From: Nitrososphaeria archaeon
Lineage (GTDB): Archaea; Thermoproteota; Nitrososphaeria; Geothermarchaeales; JDFR-13
Assembly: GCA_027000765.1 (NCBI GenBank)
Contig: JALTNJ010000015.1
Location: forward strand, 1 to 8,319
Direction of reading: 5' to 3'
DNA: 8,319 bases
Every line of letters begins with the position of its first letter. Within the stretch, counting starts at the first letter, position 1. This document shows, piece after piece, positions 6,771-8,319 of this stretch. Both the position numbers and the translations under genes were made by a program. The notes beneath the pieces are model-generated. The model was not told the origin of the DNA. It saw only the letters and a program-made list of their open reading frames with translations, and did not search any database.

Positions 6771-6777
6771 TTTAACA
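6771..6777 (+). promoter_or_regulatory. Possible TATA box of the SWIM-protein gene
   Basis: TTTAACA is centred about 25 bp before the ATG at 6798, and there is no Shine-Dalgarno between them, which fits a leaderless transcript. The match is imperfect and other A/T runs lie nearby, so this is tentative. It is back-to-back with the 5S promoter. Confidence 0.35.
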
Positions 6778-6797
6778 CGTAGTTTATTTATTGTGTT

Positions 6798-7223
6798 ATG
6801 GAGCCGAAGAAAACTCCTAATACTGTTGCAAAACTAAATAGAATACTATCAAAAGTAAGGCGTAGAAGAGTCACTACTATTGATGTTGTCTTAGACCTAA
6901 TAGATGAGTTTGGGCATGTGGCTATCCAAGCACTAGATGCACTAGAAGAGGGTAGAGCTTATAGAATACGTTTTGGAAGAGCATACAACGTTAGTTTCTT
7001 CGTGGGAAACAGGGATTATTATATTATCTTACCAGAGACTGGATACTGTGGATGTATCTCTAAATATGCGGTGGGGGCGGTGGAGAGGAGTTTATGCTAT
7101 CATTTTATCGCGTTTAAACTAATGGAATCTCTAGGAATTGTGAAGGAACTTTCATTTGAGAAAAGAGACTTTAGATGGGTGATTGATGAGCTTAAATATA
7201 AGAAGATTGATATGGATATATAG
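6798..7223 (+). CDS. SWIM zinc-finger protein, SWS1-like (possible recombination mediator)
   Basis: The product has 141 residues. The key motif is C84-G-C86-x13-C100-Y-H102, the CxC-Xn-CxH zinc-binding signature of SWIM domains. Three residues after the final His is Ala105 (CYHFIAFKLME), the extra invariant alanine described for the Shu2/SWS1 family, whose eukaryotic members assist Rad51 in homologous recombination. Before the finger comes a beta-rich stretch (YRIRFGRAYNVSFFVGNRDYY, 55-75), the usual SWIM lead-in, and an N-terminal basic helix with RRRR at 21-24. Most of the short protein is the domain itself, with no transposase or helicase part. The ATG has no Shine-Dalgarno and is probably leaderless. 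It is followed after 24 bp by a 39-residue membrane protein and faces an RPA-like gene tail to tail. The SWIM call is firm; the recombination role is inferred from the motif and neighbour. Confidence 0.8.
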   Translation: MEPKKTPNTVAKLNRILSKVRRRRVTTIDVVLDLIDEFGHVAIQALDALEEGRAYRIRFGRAYNVSFFVGNRDYYIILPETGYCGCISKYAVGAVERSLCYHFIAFKLMESLGIVKELSFEKRDFRWVIDELKYKKIDMDI

Positions 7224-7232
7224 TTTCGAGTT

Positions 7233-7242
7233 GGAGGGTGAT
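7233..7242 (+). promoter_or_regulatory. Strong Shine-Dalgarno for the 39-residue ORF
   Basis: GGAGGGTGAT differs at one position from GGAGGTGAT-type perfect complements of the archaeal 16S rRNA 3' end (one extra G) and lies 5 nt before the ATG at 7248. It is the best ribosome binding site in the window and is the main support for translation of the short ORF that follows. Confidence 0.75.
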
Positions 7243-7247
7243 AGCGG

Positions 7248-7367
7248 ATGAACTTAGCTGGTTTATATGATTACATTTCTCTGTCTCTGTCCATATTATC
7301 AGGAGTAGTCATAACTCTCTCGATATACTACTTATACTTAAGATCTAAGGAAAAAGCATCGAAATAG
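7248..7367 (+). CDS. 39-residue single-span membrane protein, function unknown
   Basis: The short ORF encodes MNLAGLYDYISLSLSILSGV followed by VITLSIYYLYLRSKEKASK and a TAG. One hydrophobic stretch (about residues 9-31) ends in a basic tail (RSKEKASK), the layout of a small membrane protein with its C-terminus inside. Evidence that it is real: a near-perfect Shine-Dalgarno at the right distance, position 24 bp after the SWIM gene on the same strand, and a stop that leaves only 17 bp to the convergent RPA-like gene, so it exactly fills the gap. I know no family for it. Possible jobs are anchoring a partner or a lipid-associated role; nothing in the sequence decides this. Confidence 0.7.
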   Translation: MNLAGLYDYISLSLSILSGVVITLSIYYLYLRSKEKASK

Positions 7368-7384
7368 CCTCCATATTGGAATTA

Positions 7385-8319
7385 CTAAATCTTCTCAATT
7401 GTACTATATGCCCGTAGTTTCAAAGTCGGTATTCCTGACGGATTTAATAAGGATGCCATGTCAACCATCGCGCCCAGGATTCGGATACTGTCTCCTTCTT
7501 CTAACTTTTCATCTATATAATCATCAAGCCTGCCCCTAAATGTTATTCTAATAGGGTCTCCATCGAAGTCCTCTATTATAAATGCAGAGGGAGGCTTATA
7601 TTCAATATCTAGATCTAAATCATAGCTTGCCTCCAAGAACTCCACTATCTTTCCCTCTACATTAACTATCTTATCCATGGTGGTTATGGTCTTAGCCTTT
7701 CTAAATGGAATAGAATATATAGGCAATATATGGGGCATATCCCTCGGATTTATCTCTATTCTAGAGCTATCGTCAGCAAATAGATAATTAACTCCTCCTC
7801 TTATCGAGGCCCTAAATCTCTCTATTGATAACACATCCTGTACCCTTATTATATCCCCAAATCTAGAAGCCTCTCCAATAAGGGTAAGGGACGCGTCCCC
7901 CGTATTGTCAATAACATACATCGTGATGCTTTCTCTCCCGAGCCTTGGGTTTATTCTCTTCTTACCTTTTGCGAGGACTCTGATATATAACTTATTGAGG
8001 TTATATCCCGGAGATATGCTTGAGATCGTTACTGTTGACATCCTGACATTTATCTGGGCACCTGGGTATAGCTTTATATGAGAATTACGGGATATGTGTA
8101 TCTCTACCTCATTAAATTTATTGAGTTTGACTCTACCATTAAAAATTATGATCTTGTCTCCCTCCTTAATCCAGCTATACTCATCAACTGCTTCTCTCCA
8201 TAAAACGACTCTAAAACTTTTATCCTCAGATCCTATTATAAATGAGCCTATCTTAACTAGATCCTCGCCTATCTTAACTTCACGTATTTTATCTAGAGAC
8301 AGTACAACGCCATATACAT
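7385..8319 (-). CDS. RPA-like single-stranded-DNA-binding protein with at least three OB folds (5' end beyond window)
   Basis: Binds and protects single-stranded DNA in replication, repair and recombination, by analogy with archaeal RPA. About 310 residues are visible and the frame is open to the right edge, so the real start lies outside; the Met at 8039-8041 (MSTVT) is internal. The first visible OB fold shows the RPA pattern SFRVVLWREAVDEYSWIKEG, then GDKIIIFNGRVK and EVEIHISRNS. A second follows MSTVT, with ITMYVIDNTGDASLTLIGEA and GDIIRVQDVLSIERF. The third carries VNVEGKIVEFLEAS, FIIEDFDGDPIRITFRG and LEEGDSIRILGAMVD and ends about 15 residues before the stop. No C-terminal zinc finger is seen, unlike many euryarchaeal RPA41-type proteins. 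Converges on the SWIM/small-membrane-protein pair with 17 bp between stops. Confidence 0.85.
   Translation of the reverse strand, partial: VYGVVLSLDKIREVKIGEDLVKIGSFIIGSEDKSFRVVLWREAVDEYSWIKEGDKIIIFNGRVKLNKFNEVEIHISRNSHIKLYPGAQINVRMSTVTISSISPGYNLNKLYIRVLAKGKKRINPRLGRESITMYVIDNTGDASLTLIGEASRFGDIIRVQDVLSIERFRASIRGGVNYLFADDSSRIEINPRDMPHILPIYSIPFRKAKTITTMDKIVNVEGKIVEFLEASYDLDLDIEYKPPSAFIIEDFDGDPIRITFRGRLDDYIDEKLEEGDSIRILGAMVDMASLLNPSGIPTLKLRAYSTIEKI

Noticed and set aside
8039..8041. ATG at 8041 as the start of a 218-residue protein
   Set aside because: The frame is open from here to the window edge and encodes a further OB fold with RPA-type motifs, so the Met is internal.
1..8319. CRISPR array, insertion sequence, tRNA gene or attachment site
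   Set aside because: Reading both strands showed no regularly spaced direct repeats, no transposase or recombinase motif, no terminal inverted repeats and no tRNA cloverleaf.

Overview
The window reads as chromosomal DNA of a hyperthermophilic archaeon of the Thermoproteota (Crenarchaeota), most likely Desulfurococcales-like. The reasons are archaeal-type phenylalanyl- and tryptophanyl-tRNA synthetases, a type II methionine aminopeptidase, an archaeal CoaD, a DUF1512 protein (a family I recall as archaeal), TATA-like boxes with very short or absent leaders, and a stand-alone 5S rRNA gene. That 5S gene is about 63% G+C, while the surrounding genes are A+T rich. The genus is inference.

Layout. 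Positions 1-2316 (minus) hold a pheS-pheT operon, with pheT running off the left edge. trpS (2435-3595, plus) diverges from pheS across a 118-bp A/T-rich spacer and ends convergently, with a 9-bp overlap, against coaD (3587-4054, minus). coaD and the methionine aminopeptidase gene map (4133-5044, plus) diverge from a 78-bp spacer that contains one palindromic TTTAAA box. Next, on the minus strand, 5S rRNA (about 6572-6693) is followed within about 32 bp by a DUF1512 membrane-anchored protein (5386-6540) and a membrane-anchored zinc-ribbon protein (5071-5385), with no bases between the two ORFs. Divergent from 5S is a SWIM zinc-finger protein (6798-7223, plus), followed by a 39-residue single-membrane-segment protein (7248-7367) with a near-perfect Shine-Dalgarno. 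A multi-OB-fold, RPA-like single-stranded-DNA-binding protein (7385-8319, minus) converges on these and is open at the right edge.

How the genes fit together. The left two thirds is a growth-housekeeping cluster: tRNA charging (Phe, Trp), coenzyme A synthesis, N-terminal methionine removal and the 5S component of the ribosome. The right third carries less-characterised genes. The SWIM protein has the expanded CxC...CxHxxA signature of the eukaryotic Shu2/SWS1 recombination mediators and sits tail-to-tail with an RPA-like gene, so a link to recombination is a reasonable hypothesis. The DUF1512/zinc-ribbon pair behind 5S rRNA is the other uncharacterised unit. No transposon, CRISPR array, tRNA or integration site was seen, and no stretch above 300 bp lacks a gene.
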